Numbered from the stretch's first letter, positions 53,602-62,876 are shown. The stretch: 63,174 nucleotides of DNA from an uncultured Lachnoclostridium sp. (GCA_944376715.1 CALWDO010000011.1:1-63174); one strand, 5' to 3'. Made by a program: numbers and translations. The notes: generated from the sequence alone by a model not told the origin.

Positions 53602-54449
53602 CCCTGCCCTCCCTGTACCATCATCGTGATCACATCGTCCATACTGCCCTTTTCCATGGTGATCTCCGGATAATTTTCCATGTAATACTGCCGTTGTCCG
53701 GTCAGTGCGCTATATCCGTACGGCTCCCTTTTCACCTTTAAAATCCATTCCTTATCCAGCGCTTGGTACTGTTCTTCCGTCATCTTCAGGACTCCGTAGC
53801 TTTCCAGCAGCACGTCTGTTTCCTCGTGCAGCAGAATCTTTCCGCTGTCGATCAGGTAAAAATCATCACAGAGCCCCTCCAGATCACCTGAAATATGAGA
53901 GCTGATCAGAACGGACCGGTCTCCTGGCATCATATATTCCCGCAGCAGATCCAGGATCTGGTCCCGGGCGATCACATCCAGCCCGGCGGTAGGTTCGTCC
54001 AATACCAGAAGCTTTGCCTTATGGGTAACGGCAGTCAGCACCTTCAGCTTCGCCTTCATGCCTGTGGAAAATTCTTTGATTTTCTTATCCAGAGGCAGGC
54101 CGAACTGCCCGCACCTTTTTATGAAATCTTCTTCCTGAAAATCCCTGTACATACTCTTTAATACGGGCAGAATATCGCGAATAGACAGATATCCGCTGAA
54201 TCCGCTTCCGGGCAGGACGGCGCCGACGGCCTCTTTATCGTCAGACGTAAGGCTGCGGGCCGTTTTCCCCAGCACAGACACCTCTCCCGCTTCCGGGCAG
54301 ACCAGTCCCAGGATCAATTTAAACGCGGTACTTTTTCCAGCCCCGTTGGGACCGATTAATCCGGTGACATATCCTTCCCTGACTTCCAGGGAACATTGCA
54401 GACAGAATGAATCATAATGTTTTTCCGCTTCATGCAATCGAACCAACAT
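53598..54449 (-). CDS. ABC transporter ATP-binding protein
   Basis: A 283-residue ABC ATPase with Walker A GPNGAGKST, signature FSTGMKAKL, Walker B LLVLDEPTAGLD and the H-loop SSHISGD. The C-terminal 80 residues are a separate domain common in this exporter type. It starts 2 bp after the GntR gene, which controls the unit. Confidence 0.88.
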   Translation of the reverse strand: MLVRLHEAEKHYDSFCLQCSLEVREGYVTGLIGPNGAGKSTAFKLILGLVCPEAGEVSVLGKTARSLTSDDKEAVGAVLPGSGFSGYLSIRDILPVLKSMYRDFQEEDFIKRCGQFGLPLDKKIKEFSTGMKAKLKVLTAVTHKAKLLVLDEPTAGLDVIARDQILDLLREYMMPGDRSVLISSHISGDLEGLCDDFYLIDSGKILLHEETDVLLESYGVLKMTEEQYQALDKEWILKVKREPYGYSALTGQRQYYMENYPEITMEKGSMDDVITMMVQGGQG

Positions 54450-54451
54450 CT

Positions 54452-54823
54452 CTACTCCTCCAGAATTATGTGAAATAAATCTGCAATCTCCTGATTGCTC
54501 ATTCCGCAGCTTCGTCCTTTCCGGATGGCCAGTTCCAGATCAGTCTCCACTTCTCTTCTTTTCTCCTCCAGCAGGACTTCCTGCCCGGCACAGGCTACAA
54601 AACTCCCTTTTCCGTGCACAGTGACGATAAACCCTTCCTGTTCCAGGGTATCGTAGGATTTCTTCACAGTCAGTGCACTGACCCGAAGTTCCTTTGCCAG
54701 AGAACGTACCGAAGGAAGCATCTCCTCTTCTTTTAATTCTCCATGCAGGATCAGCTCTTTGATCCGTCCTGAGATCTGTTCGTAGATAGGCTGCATGGAA
54801 GAATGGTTGATGATCAGCTTCAT
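54452..54823 (-). CDS. GntR-family regulator, YtrA type
   Basis: A 123-residue GntR protein: winged helix (QPIYEQISGRIKELILHGELKEEEMLPSVRSLAKEL in parts) and a short C-terminal helical part for dimerisation, as in YtrA, which represses the ABC exporter encoded after it. AGGAGA precedes the ATG. The promoter upstream is covered by interlaced AACAGT repeats, the probable operator. Confidence 0.86.
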   Translation of the reverse strand: MKLIINHSSMQPIYEQISGRIKELILHGELKEEEMLPSVRSLAKELRVSALTVKKSYDTLEQEGFIVTVHGKGSFVACAGQEVLLEEKRREVETDLELAIRKGRSCGMSNQEIADLFHIILEE

Positions 54824-54843
54824 ATCTCTCCTCCTTCGTTATA

Positions 54844-54890
54844 AACAGTATATAACAGTTTATAACTGTTGTCAACTGTTATATGCTGTT
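54844..54890 (-). promoter_or_regulatory. GntR operon promoter and operator
   Basis: Minus-strand TTGACA (54870-54875), 17 bp, TATACT (54847-54852). Over it lie AACAGTATATAACAGTT (54844-54860) and AACTGTTATATGCTGTT (54874-54890), an inverted pair with one mismatch, plus a central AACAGT-N5-ACTGTT (54854-54870). Confidence 0.75.
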
Positions 54891-54901
54891 TGTTTCAAGA
54901 C

Positions 54902-54939
54902 AAAAAAATACAGCAGAACCATCCTTATGATCCTGCTGC
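54902..54939 (-). terminator. Terminator of the ybjQ-like gene
   Basis: CAGCAG and CTGCTG arms with a T run (seven T's on the minus strand). Confidence 0.55.
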
Positions 54940-54949
54940 ATATTCTGTA

Positions 54950-55270
54950 TTAATCCGTAACAACCGCCGTTCCGCTGGCTGTCACCATCAGCATACCGTT
55001 GTTGCTGCCCAGCACCTCGTAATCGATATCCACGCCTACGACTGCGTTGGCTCCCATGTCACGGGCACGGTCTTCCATCTCCCGGAGCGCATCCTGACGG
55101 GCCTGAATCAGTTCACCCTCATAAGTGCTGGAGCGTCCTCCAAAAAAGTTGCTGAGTCCGGCGGTGAAATCTTTGATCACGTCCACGCCGGCGACCACCT
55201 CGCCGAACACAATCCCCTTGTATTCCCGGATCTTTTTCCCTTCAATGGAAGGAGTCGTTGTTGTAATCAT
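54950..55270 (-). CDS. YbjQ/UPF0145 family protein
   Basis: A 106-residue UPF0145 protein: [18 protein letters not shown] and [17 protein letters not shown] are diagnostic. Members form homo-pentamers and have been called heavy-metal-binding, but their role is not settled. It overlaps the end of the DUF975 gene by 29 bp, so the two are linked. Confidence 0.88.
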   Translation of the reverse strand: MITTTTPSIEGKKIREYKGIVFGEVVAGVDVIKDFTAGLSNFFGGRSSTYEGELIQARQDALREMEDRARDMGANAVVGVDIDYEVLGSNNGMLMVTASGTAVVTD

Positions 55271-56144
55271 AATTCTCCTCCTTAATCTCTTCCTGCGGAA
55301 CTTCGCGCCACTGGGCTTCCGGCTGCGGATTGCTGTAGCGCTGCTCGGTCAGTTCCCTGTAAAACGCCGCTCTGGACGCTTCAATATAAGGAGACAGGAA
55401 AAGAAGTCCGACCAAAAGCACCAGCAGGCCAAACATGGCAAGCCCTATACTTCCAATCAGAATTCCCGCTACGAACAAAACCATAAATAGCAGAACATCA
55501 AGCAGGATCCATCCGATGAAGGAGAATTCCAGACAGAACAGGCGCCAGCGGTTCCCTTTCATCATGTTTTTGGATTCCCGGATGGCATCCCTGGCTCTCA
55601 GTTCCGGGTGCTCCGCCATAATGTAAGGCACACAGGCATAACTATAAGTAGCGACAATACCCGGAATCACCAGAAGAAGACTCCATAAGGTAATATACAG
55701 CCCGCGCCAGAACCACATGCAGATGCCTGCGCCCACGCGTCCTATATTTGAAAATACATCTCCCGCCCGGGCCTGGTTTCCATCCACCAGGTTCAGGTTA
55801 AACTGGGCGTATCCCAGAGTGACAGCTCCGCCTATAATGATGCAGACCAGCATATAGATCAGCAGCACCGTCAGCAGCGTCCCCAAAAACGCCATCATTG
55901 GCATAAAAAAATCGCTTTCTACAAAATTCTGAATCGCGCTGTCGCCGATCTCCGCCACGGCATATGGATCAGACACGTCTGATACGCTGGCGTTTCCCTG
56001 GACCACATTATTTAAATTGATCCAGCTGGAGCCGTACATGGCGGAGCCCAGAAGTCCTGATACAAAGCTTGTCAGGATCGCTGTAGGCCACATCCCTCTC
56101 AGGCTCTCCCGACCGATTCTTCGATAATCTCTTGCGTACATCAT
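55242..56144 (-). CDS. DUF975 family membrane protein
   Basis: A 300-residue protein with about six membrane helices. [27 protein letters not shown] at the start and [36 protein letters not shown] in the middle (in parts) identify DUF975. The tail ([32 protein letters not shown]) is acidic and polar. Unknown function. Two adjacent ATGs (56144, 56141) follow AGGAGGGAG. Confidence 0.85.
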   Translation of the reverse strand: MMYARDYRRIGRESLRGMWPTAILTSFVSGLLGSAMYGSSWINLNNVVQGNASVSDVSDPYAVAEIGDSAIQNFVESDFFMPMMAFLGTLLTVLLIYMLVCIIIGGAVTLGYAQFNLNLVDGNQARAGDVFSNIGRVGAGICMWFWRGLYITLWSLLLVIPGIVATYSYACVPYIMAEHPELRARDAIRESKNMMKGNRWRLFCLEFSFIGWILLDVLLFMVLFVAGILIGSIGLAMFGLLVLLVGLLFLSPYIEASRAAFYRELTEQRYSNPQPEAQWREVPQEEIKEENYDYNNDSFH

Positions 56145-56228
56145 ATTTATTTTCTCCCTCCTGAAGAAAAGTTTGTCATATGCATTATATCATTCCTTCC
56201 GTGTTTTGACATCTTAATTTTTACTGAA

Positions 56229-56765
56229 TCACCACAGGTCCTCATATTCGCTCCGGTAAAGAACAATCTCTCCGCGCTCCCGGCTCTTGTTAAGATCGAT
56301 GATCCGCTGGTTGGCGCTCCCCCGGTACTGAAGGGTCAGATCCCGCTGTCCCTCCATGTAGGGGCCGTCCACCAGAATATCCGCCAGCTCCAGCAGCTGT
56401 TTTACGCCCGGACGATCCATAGCCTGCAGTTCTTCCAGCAAATATCCGGTATAAACCATCAGATTCTTTCCACGGTCTTTGATCAACCGGGCCAGAGGTA
56501 CCAGCGCGTCGGCCTGTACGAACGGCTCCCCTCCGGAGAAAGTGACGCCGGAAATAAGCGGATTGCCAAAGATCTGTTCTGCTATCTGATCCATATCCGC
56601 ATCTTTTCCTCCCTGAAAATCATGGGTCTGCGGATTGTGGCAGCCCGGGCAGTGGTGGGGACACCCCTGGGTAAAGATCACATAGCGAAGACCGGGACCG
56701 TCCACAATAGAATCCTGGACGGTCCCGGCGATCCGAAGCGGTTTAGGATAAGGTGTGTTTAACAC
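56229..56765 (-). CDS. nrdG: Anaerobic ribonucleotide reductase activase NrdG
   Basis: A 178-residue radical SAM activase: FTQGCPHHCPGCHNP carries the CxxxCxxC iron-sulfur motif, VTFSGGEPF and LMVYTGYLLEEL follow. It makes the glycyl radical on NrdD. I take the GTG at 56765, overlapping the small glycyl gene by 23 bp; this gives the usual length. A longer frame starts at ATG 56849, within the small gene. Confidence 0.88.
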   Translation of the reverse strand: MLNTPYPKPLRIAGTVQDSIVDGPGLRYVIFTQGCPHHCPGCHNPQTHDFQGGKDADMDQIAEQIFGNPLISGVTFSGGEPFVQADALVPLARLIKDRGKNLMVYTGYLLEELQAMDRPGVKQLLELADILVDGPYMEGQRDLTLQYRGSANQRIIDLNKSRERGEIVLYRSEYEDLW

Positions 56766-56901
56766 GGTCTCTTTCTTCCGCGCGTTTTGCGTTGTTAAAC
56801 CGGTCTGTGGTCCCCACCAGATAACCGGTGATCCTGCGGATCCTGTCAAATTTCACATTTTCTCCCGCCATTCCGTTTTCTGCAATCACTCTTCCTGCCA
56901 T
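56743..56901 (-). CDS. Separate glycyl-radical C-terminal peptide of anaerobic ribonucleotide reductase
   Basis: A 52-residue protein with its own AGGAGG 8 nt before the ATG. Its RIRRITGYLVGTTDRFNNAK followed by EERDRVKH matches the last 35 residues of other class III NrdD proteins (E. coli: RRVCGYLG ... EVKRRVKH), where the glycine of the GY pair carries the radical; here this would be Gly26. The large NrdD gene just upstream ends after its zinc ribbon without this part. So the radical-bearing tail seems to be a subunit of its own, like a permanent version of the spare part GrcA for pyruvate formate-lyase. Confidence 0.8.
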   Translation of the reverse strand: MAGRVIAENGMAGENVKFDRIRRITGYLVGTTDRFNNAKRAEERDRVKHTLS

Positions 56902-56959
56902 ATGTATTACCTCCTGTATAATATGTTTTATCTATAGATTCCGCCCGCGGCGGCTTCTG

Positions 56960-59275
56960 TCAATGATTGGCGTCCAGATAAACCGGCACGTCCGGATATT
57001 TTTTGCGCAGCTCGTTTAGTTTTTCCAGAGAAACAGCCTCTCCTTCCCGTCTTCCGCAGCGCGGGCACACGTCGTCGATGACGCCGGTGTAGCCGCAGAC
57101 CGGATCCCGGTCCACCGGATGGTTCACAGAGCCGTATCCTACGCCGTTTTCCTTCATGCAGCGGATCACCGCTTCGAAGGCTTCCGGATTCTTCGCTGTG
57201 TCGCCGTCCAGCTCCACATAGCTGATGTGGCCCGCGTTGGTCAGAGCATGGTATGGACCCTCGATCCGAATCTTTTCAAAGGCACTGATCGGATAATATA
57301 CCGGTACATGGAAAGAGTTGGTATAGTATTCGCGGTCTGTGACTCCCGGAATCTTTCCATAGCGTTTCTGATCCATCCGCACGAAACGGCCGGACAGGCC
57401 CTCCGCAGGCGTCGCCAGCAAGGTAAAGTTAAGTCCTGTCTCCTCAGACTTGTCATCCAGGTACTTTCTCATGTGGGAGATGATCTCGTATCCCAGCCTG
57501 CGGCTTTCTTCGCTCTCTCCATGGTGATGTCCCGTCAGAGCCACCAGCGTCTCCGCCAGACCGATAAATCCCACGCTTAAGGTTCCGTTTTTCAGAACTT
57601 CGCCCACCTGATCGTCCATGGCCAGATGATCGGAATCGATCCAGATTCCCTGACCCATCAGAAACGGATAATTCTTTACTGTCTTCTTCCTCTGGATCTC
57701 AAACCGGTGCAGCAGCTGCCGGCAGCAAAGAGCCAGCCTCTTGTCCAGGTTTTTATAAAATACATTCAGATCCCCTTTTGCCTGGATTCCCAGACGGGGA
57801 AGATTGATGGATGTAAAACTCAGGTTGCCTCTCCCGCAGGTCACTTCCTTGGTCGGGTCATAATGGTTGCCCATCACACGGGTCCGGCATCCCATATACG
57901 CCACTTCCGTGTTATAATCCCCTTCTTTGTAATACTGCAGATTGAAGGGAGCGTCCAGGAAGCTGAAGTTCGGGAACAGTCTCTTGGCGGACACTTTGAT
58001 CGCCATCCGGAACAGATCGTAGTTGGGATCGCCCGGATTATAATTGACGCCTTCCTTTACCTTGAAAATCTGTACCGGGAAGATGGCGGTCTCCCCGTTT
58101 CCAAGTCCCGCGTCCGTCGCTTTCAGCAGATTCTTGATCGCCATGCGGGCTTCCGGCGTGGTACAGGTTCCATAATTGATGGAGCTGAAAGGCACCTGCG
58201 CGCCTGCGCGGGAATTCATGGTATTCAGGTTATGGACCAGCGACTCCATCGCCTGATAGGTGGCAAGATCCGTTTTATGAGTAGCGATCCGTACAGAAGT
58301 CTTATGACATCTGCGGATATCCGCCTCGTCCGGCTGAATTCCCAGCATCTTGCCGCCTTCTTCACTCATCCAGCCTACCAGGTCTTCCTCATACTGGTCC
58401 ACATTTCCCATGTGAATCCGTTCCGGCATGGCGTCTTTGAGCGCCTGGCGGAAGGACTCGTCCAAAGCCTGTTCACAGTCATACTCCAGCCAGAAATAAC
58501 GCTGTACCGCATCATAATACTCTTTGCGGTAGGTACATGCCACACCCTCCGCCATGGCATAATCAAAGTTCGGCACAGACTGTCCGCCGTGCATCTCGTT
58601 CTGGTTTGCCTGAATGGCGATGCAGGCCAGCGCCGCATAGCTCTGGATCGACTTTGGCTGCCGGATATATCCGTGCCCGGTGGAAAAACCTCCGTGGAAC
58701 AGTTTCAGAAGATCAATCTGGCAGCAGGTCTCCGTCAGCATATAAAAATCTTTATCGTGGATATGGATGTCTCCATTAATGTGGGCAGCCGCGATATCCT
58801 TGGGCAGAATATAATTGTCCACAAAATAATTGGCCCCTTCGGACCCGTATTTCAGCATCGTACCCATGGACGTGTCGGCGTCTATATTGGCGTTTTCTCG
58901 TTTAATATCCGCATCTGCCGCGCTGGTGAACGTCAGCTCCCGGTAGATCTTGACCAGATCCGCTTCCGTCTTACGCAGCTTCGTATGCTCCTCCCGGTAG
59001 AGGATATATGCCTTTGCCGTTTTGGCAAATCCGTTCTGGATCAGTTTCTCCTCGACCAGATCCTGTACCTGCTCCACATTGGGAGTCTCTCCTTCCGGAA
59101 TCGCTTCCACGACTTCATCCACCAATTTTTCAAACTGATACGGGGCGATCGCTTCCACCCGCGCCGCGTCATTGGCTTTCCGGATCGCATCCCTGATTTT
59201 CTTCACATCGAACGGCACCGGAATTCCGTTTCTCTTTTTTATCATTTCCGGGCACACGATGGCAGTTTCCCTCAT
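56960..59275 (-). CDS. nrdD: Anaerobic ribonucleoside-triphosphate reductase, large part
   Basis: A 771-residue class III reductase: N-terminal ATP-cone (IKKRNGIPVPFDVKKIRDAI), the ten-stranded barrel (HIHDKDFYM, CCQIDLLKLFHGGF, SFTSINLPRLGI), active-site finger loops, and a C-terminal zinc ribbon (DPVCGYTG ... CPRCG). It ends at YPDVPVYLDANH with no glycyl-radical motif; that lies in the small gene 58 bp downstream. GGAGGGAAGG precedes the ATG at 59275; a longer frame lacks it. It makes dNTPs without oxygen. Confidence 0.94.
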   Translation of the reverse strand: MRETAIVCPEMIKKRNGIPVPFDVKKIRDAIRKANDAARVEAIAPYQFEKLVDEVVEAIPEGETPNVEQVQDLVEEKLIQNGFAKTAKAYILYREEHTKLRKTEADLVKIYRELTFTSAADADIKRENANIDADTSMGTMLKYGSEGANYFVDNYILPKDIAAAHINGDIHIHDKDFYMLTETCCQIDLLKLFHGGFSTGHGYIRQPKSIQSYAALACIAIQANQNEMHGGQSVPNFDYAMAEGVACTYRKEYYDAVQRYFWLEYDCEQALDESFRQALKDAMPERIHMGNVDQYEEDLVGWMSEEGGKMLGIQPDEADIRRCHKTSVRIATHKTDLATYQAMESLVHNLNTMNSRAGAQVPFSSINYGTCTTPEARMAIKNLLKATDAGLGNGETAIFPVQIFKVKEGVNYNPGDPNYDLFRMAIKVSAKRLFPNFSFLDAPFNLQYYKEGDYNTEVAYMGCRTRVMGNHYDPTKEVTCGRGNLSFTSINLPRLGIQAKGDLNVFYKNLDKRLALCCRQLLHRFEIQRKKTVKNYPFLMGQGIWIDSDHLAMDDQVGEVLKNGTLSVGFIGLAETLVALTGHHHGESEESRRLGYEIISHMRKYLDDKSEETGLNFTLLATPAEGLSGRFVRMDQKRYGKIPGVTDREYYTNSFHVPVYYPISAFEKIRIEGPYHALTNAGHISYVELDGDTAKNPEAFEAVIRCMKENGVGYGSVNHPVDRDPVCGYTGVIDDVCPRCGRREGEAVSLEKLNELRKKYPDVPVYLDANH

Positions 59276-59288
59276 AACCTTCCCTCCA

Positions 59289-59357
59289 CGTCTATATCTG
59301 GTATCTTTTTTTACATCTTGCGCTAAATATAGTACCACTAACTGATTGAAGTTGCAA
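59289..59357 (-). promoter_or_regulatory. nrd promoter with two NrdR-like boxes
   Basis: Minus-strand TTGCAA (59352-59357), 17 bp, TACTAT (59329-59334). A box at 59320-59335 (GCGCTAAATATAGTAC) fits ACACWAWATRTWGTGY at 13 of 16; a weaker one (10 of 16) starts exactly 31 bp away at 59289, the usual in-phase spacing for the repressor NrdR. Confidence 0.7.
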
Positions 59358-59391
59358 GAGGGAATCCATCCTACAGAATGCAGGATTCCAT

Positions 59392-60255
59392 TCAGAGCAC
59401 ATCGGCAAACAGATCTTTATACCCTTCCCCGTAGATCTCGCTGGCGCTGGTAACGATCATGAAGGCGGAAGGATCCTCTTCTTTCACGATTTCTTCTACC
59501 TGCGGGCCCTGGGGACCGTGTACGGCACAGAAAACGATTTCCTTTTCCCTCCCGGTAAAACCGCCTTTTCCCTGCAGGTAAGTGACGCCCGCTTCCAGAT
59601 TTTTCAGGAGACGCTCCCCGATTTCCCGGGGTCTTTCCGTTATAATGTAGAACATCCGTGCTTCGTCTCCTCCATAAAGCACAAAATTTAATGTGCGGCC
59701 GGAGACGACGACCGTAATCAGGGCATACAGCGCCACATTCAGATTACGGAAAATAAGTCCGGATAAGGATGCGATCACCAGATCCGAACATAAAAATAAA
59801 AACCCTGTTTTCAGATGGCGATAGCGTCTGCGCAGGATCTTAATGATGATATCCATACCGCCGGTGGTGGCTCCCGCCCGGAAAGCCATGCCGATGCCGC
59901 AGGCGATCAGCACGCCCCCTGCCAGTCCTGCCAGCAGAGGGTCTTCGGTAACCGCGCCCCGGTCCGCCAGCATATCAGTGACGAAAGAAGTCAGCGTCAC
60001 CACATAGGCAGTTTTCAAGATAAAACGCAGACCGAACTTCCAGGCGCCCAGGATCAGGATCGGCAGATTGAGCAGGAAAAGAATTGTTCCTGTTCCGACT
60101 CCGGTCAGGTAACTTAAAATCACGGAAATTCCGGTCATGCCGCCGGGGGCCAGATGATTTGGATCCAGAAACAGGCTGATCCCCGCCCCGTATATCAGCG
60201 GCGCCGCCGTAAGCAGCGCAAATCTCCCGGCTGATTTTCCCCATGTCCTCTTCAT
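59392..60255 (-). CDS. YitT family membrane protein (DUF161/DUF2179)
   Basis: A 287-residue protein: five or six membrane helices (first 165 residues; NHLAPGGMTGISVILSYLTG and FRAGATTGGMDIIIKIL are family marks), then a cytoplasmic DUF2179 domain (FYIITERPREIGERLLKNL). Members may be transporters; the function is not established. It lies 42 bp after miaB in the same direction. A GGAATCC/GGATTCC hairpin (59361-59389) may end it. Confidence 0.85.
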   Translation of the reverse strand: MKRTWGKSAGRFALLTAAPLIYGAGISLFLDPNHLAPGGMTGISVILSYLTGVGTGTILFLLNLPILILGAWKFGLRFILKTAYVVTLTSFVTDMLADRGAVTEDPLLAGLAGGVLIACGIGMAFRAGATTGGMDIIIKILRRRYRHLKTGFLFLCSDLVIASLSGLIFRNLNVALYALITVVVSGRTLNFVLYGGDEARMFYIITERPREIGERLLKNLEAGVTYLQGKGGFTGREKEIVFCAVHGPQGPQVEEIVKEEDPSAFMIVTSASEIYGEGYKDLFADVL

Positions 60256-60297
60256 ACTGATCTGACCTCCATATCCGGTCCTTCCGCATACAGAATC

Positions 60298-61746
60298 TCA
60301 GTCTATGAGGCTTCCCATATAATAAAAGCCTCTGCACTCGTCCAGCCGTACTTCCACGATCTGTCCGATCAGGCTGTCCGGTCCGCGGAAATGAACCACA
60401 TGATTATTGCTCAGGCGGCCCGTCACATATCCCTCCATCTGGCTGTTTTTCTCTTCCACCAGCGCCTTCTGGCAGGAACCGGTGAAACGTTCTGCCATTT
60501 TTTTTGAGATCGTCTGGACTTCTTTCAGCAGCCGGTCGAACCGGTCCTTCACCACATCTTCCGGGATCTGGTCTTCCATGGCTGCAGCCGGAGTCCCGGT
60601 CCGCTTGCTGTAGATGAACGTAAACGCGCTGTCATAGCGCACCCGGCGCACCACATCCAGAGTTTCCTGAAAATCTTCTTCTGTCTCTCCCGGAAATCCC
60701 ACGATGATATCCGTCGTAAGAGCAATATCGGGGATCGCTTTCCGGATCCGGTCTGCCAGATCTAGATACTGTTCCTTGGTGTATTTCCGGTTCATAATCT
60801 TCAGGATACGGGAACTGCCTGACTGCAGGGGCAGATGCAGATGGCGGCAGATCTTTTCCGACTCTGCCATAACCCGAATCAGCTCGTCGGACAGATCCTT
60901 GGGATGGGAAGTCATAAACCTCACTCTTTCCAGACCGTCGATCTTTACCACCTCCCGCAGAAGCTTTGCGAAGGTGATCGGATGCGCCAGGTTCTTTCCG
61001 TAAGAATTCACATTCTGTCCCAGCAGCATGACTTCCTTGACCCCGTCGTCCACCAGCTGGCGGATCTCTTTCAGGATCTCTTCCGGATCCCGGCTGCGCT
61101 CCCGTCCCCGTACATAAGGAACGATACAATAGCTGCAGAAATTATTGCACCCAAACATAATATTCACGCCGGACTTAAATGAATATTTCCGTTCCACCGG
61201 CAGGTCTTCCACGATCTGGTCCGTATCCTTCCAGATATCGATGATCATCCGGTCCGATTCCAGCATGGCTGTCAGCAGCTCGGCGAATTTGAAAATATTG
61301 TGGGTGCCAAAGATCAGGTCTACAAACGGATAGCTTTTCTTCAGCTTCTCCACCACATCCGGTTCCTGCATCATGCAGCCGCAGAGCGCGATCTTCATAT
61401 GGGGATTTTTCTTTTTATATCCATGAAGCACCCCCAGTCTTCCGTAGACCCGCAGGTTGGCGTTCTCCCTCACGGTACAGGTATTGTAGATGACGAAATC
61501 CGCCTGCTCGTCCTGCGTCTCCTGATACCCTGCTTCTTTCAGGATACCCAGAAGTTTCTCAGAATCTCTGGCGTTCATCTGGCACCCGAAGGTAGTGACG
61601 CAGCAGGTCAGCGGACGGCCCAGCTCCTGTTCCTTCCGGGCAGTCAGCTCTCTCGCCTTTTTCAGGAAATAGTACTGTCTCTGCGGCTCCGTAAGCGGCG
61701 CGGGCATATTTTGCTGCATTTGCGTATCTATATTTGTATTATTCAC
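60298..61746 (-). CDS. miaB: tRNA-2-methylthio-N6-dimethylallyladenosine synthase MiaB
   Basis: A 482-residue methylthiotransferase with three domains: N-terminal UPF0004 (TTFGCQMNARDSEKL, then CTVRENA and CGCMMQ), radical SAM core (FGCNNFCSYCIVPYVRGRERSR holds CxxxCxxC), and a C-terminal TRAM domain. It modifies A37 of tRNAs reading U-starting codons. AAAGGG fits a GTG start at 61746; an ATG at 61764 lacks a ribosome site. Confidence 0.94.
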   Translation of the reverse strand: MNNTNIDTQMQQNMPAPLTEPQRQYYFLKKARELTARKEQELGRPLTCCVTTFGCQMNARDSEKLLGILKEAGYQETQDEQADFVIYNTCTVRENANLRVYGRLGVLHGYKKKNPHMKIALCGCMMQEPDVVEKLKKSYPFVDLIFGTHNIFKFAELLTAMLESDRMIIDIWKDTDQIVEDLPVERKYSFKSGVNIMFGCNNFCSYCIVPYVRGRERSRDPEEILKEIRQLVDDGVKEVMLLGQNVNSYGKNLAHPITFAKLLREVVKIDGLERVRFMTSHPKDLSDELIRVMAESEKICRHLHLPLQSGSSRILKIMNRKYTKEQYLDLADRIRKAIPDIALTTDIIVGFPGETEEDFQETLDVVRRVRYDSAFTFIYSKRTGTPAAAMEDQIPEDVVKDRFDRLLKEVQTISKKMAERFTGSCQKALVEEKNSQMEGYVTGRLSNNHVVHFRGPDSLIGQIVEVRLDECRGFYYMGSLID

Positions 61747-61770
61747 GTTTTTTAACCCTTTCATACTCGA

Positions 61771-62382
61771 TTAATAGTAAATCCGGTTTTCAAATACCAG
61801 GTCAAATCTGCCGTTTTCCACATGCAGACGAGTCACTCCGCAGTTTTTATGTACCATACCGCTCCATGTCCCTCCATTGGCGTATGGCCAAATTCCGGTC
61901 AGCAGCCCGCGGATCGCCGCTCCATGGGAAGACAGAAGAATCGTTTTGTCCGCATTGGCAGGATCGTTCATAAGTTCCAGCGCAAAAGAAGACGTCCTTT
62001 TTATCATGTGTTCTATCGTTTCACCTTTCGGCGGCGTATGATATTCTTTCAGATTATCAAAAAATTTCATAAAATCCGGATCCGGAAGATTATAATGCTC
62101 TCCTTTACAGATCAGGCCTTCATATTCACCGAAACATAATTCTATCAGACTGTCCGTGGGAATGATTTCAATCGGACGGTCCCTGCGGATAATCTCGGCG
62201 GTCTGGTAGGCTCTGGAAAGCGGACTGGAATAAATCACATCGAACGGAACGTCTTTCAGCCCTTCCGATGTTTTCTCGGCCAGCTCAATTCCATATTCAT
62301 TAAGCGGAACGTCTACCACGCCCTGCAGTTTTTTATTTTTATTGTAATCAGTCTGTCCGTGCCGGATCATATAAAGTTCCAT
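61771..62382 (-). CDS. Histidine phosphatase family protein (phosphoglycerate mutase-like)
   Basis: A 203-residue protein with the catalytic IRHGQTDYNKNKKLQG at the start, YSSPLSRAYQTAEII, the acidic FGEYEG and the second His in LSSHGAAIRGLL. The family covers cofactor-dependent mutases and many phosphatases; the size suggests a phosphatase. GGAGGAAG precedes the ATG. It is first in line before miaB and yitT. Confidence 0.88.
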   Translation of the reverse strand: MELYMIRHGQTDYNKNKKLQGVVDVPLNEYGIELAEKTSEGLKDVPFDVIYSSPLSRAYQTAEIIRRDRPIEIIPTDSLIELCFGEYEGLICKGEHYNLPDPDFMKFFDNLKEYHTPPKGETIEHMIKRTSSFALELMNDPANADKTILLSSHGAAIRGLLTGIWPYANGGTWSGMVHKNCGVTRLHVENGRFDLVFENRIYY

Positions 62383-62493
62383 ATTTCTTCCTCCTCATTC
62401 GTATTCCATACAACTATTCATCATACAATACTTTCGAAGCCTGGTCAAAATATATTTTTCTGGCACAGTCCGACAAAAATTGAAACTATTGAC

Positions 62494-62523
62494 AGTGTAT
62501 TGTATCCGTTCATGCACATACTA
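62494..62523 (+). promoter_or_regulatory. Sigma-G-type promoter of the spore protein gene
   Basis: CATACTA (62517-62523) is the sigma-G -10 box; GTGTATT around 62495-62501 is a weak -35. This fits forespore expression late in sporulation. Confidence 0.65.
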
Positions 62524-62593
62524 GGGATGTAACAAACAACAACAAATTGCAGAGCGGCTTCATCATATGCTCTGCAGTAAGGAGGAGTTTATT

Positions 62594-62797
62594 ATGTCTA
62601 AATCTACAAACAAAGCTGCAGTACCGGAGGCCATGAGCGCCCTTGAACGTTTCAAGTACGAGGTGGCAAGCGAGATCGGTGTCCCGCTGACTGACGGTTA
62701 CAACGGCGACCTGACTTCAAAACAGAATGGTTCTGTGGGCGGATATATGGTCAAGAAAATGATCGAGGCCCAGGAACGTCAGATGGCAGGGAAATAA
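62594..62797 (+). CDS. Small acid-soluble spore protein, alpha/beta type
   Basis: A 67-residue spore DNA-binding protein: ALERFKYEVASEIGV with the GPR protease site and LTSKQNGSVGGYMVKKMIE. It coats spore DNA and protects it from UV and heat. AGGAGGAG precedes the ATG at 62594. It is the clearest sign that the organism makes spores. Confidence 0.95.
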   Translation: MSKSTNKAAVPEAMSALERFKYEVASEIGVPLTDGYNGDLTSKQNGSVGGYMVKKMIEAQERQMAGK

Positions 62798-62827
62798 CCC
62801 TTGTCTATAAACCCCCAGTACAATCGG

Positions 62828-62866
62828 CGGCAGGCTGCTGCAAAATATGCGGCAGCCTGCCGTTTT
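62828..62866 (+). terminator. Terminator of the spore protein gene
   Basis: CGGCAGGCTGCTGC pairs with GCGGCAGCCTGCCG (14 bp, one G-T), followed by TTTT. Confidence 0.85.
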
Positions 62867-62876
62867 CCTGATTCAC

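Noticed and set aside
57626-59326. A 566-codon open frame on the plus strand opposite nrdD
   Set aside because: It is a shadow of nrdD; the protein shows no recognisable family features.
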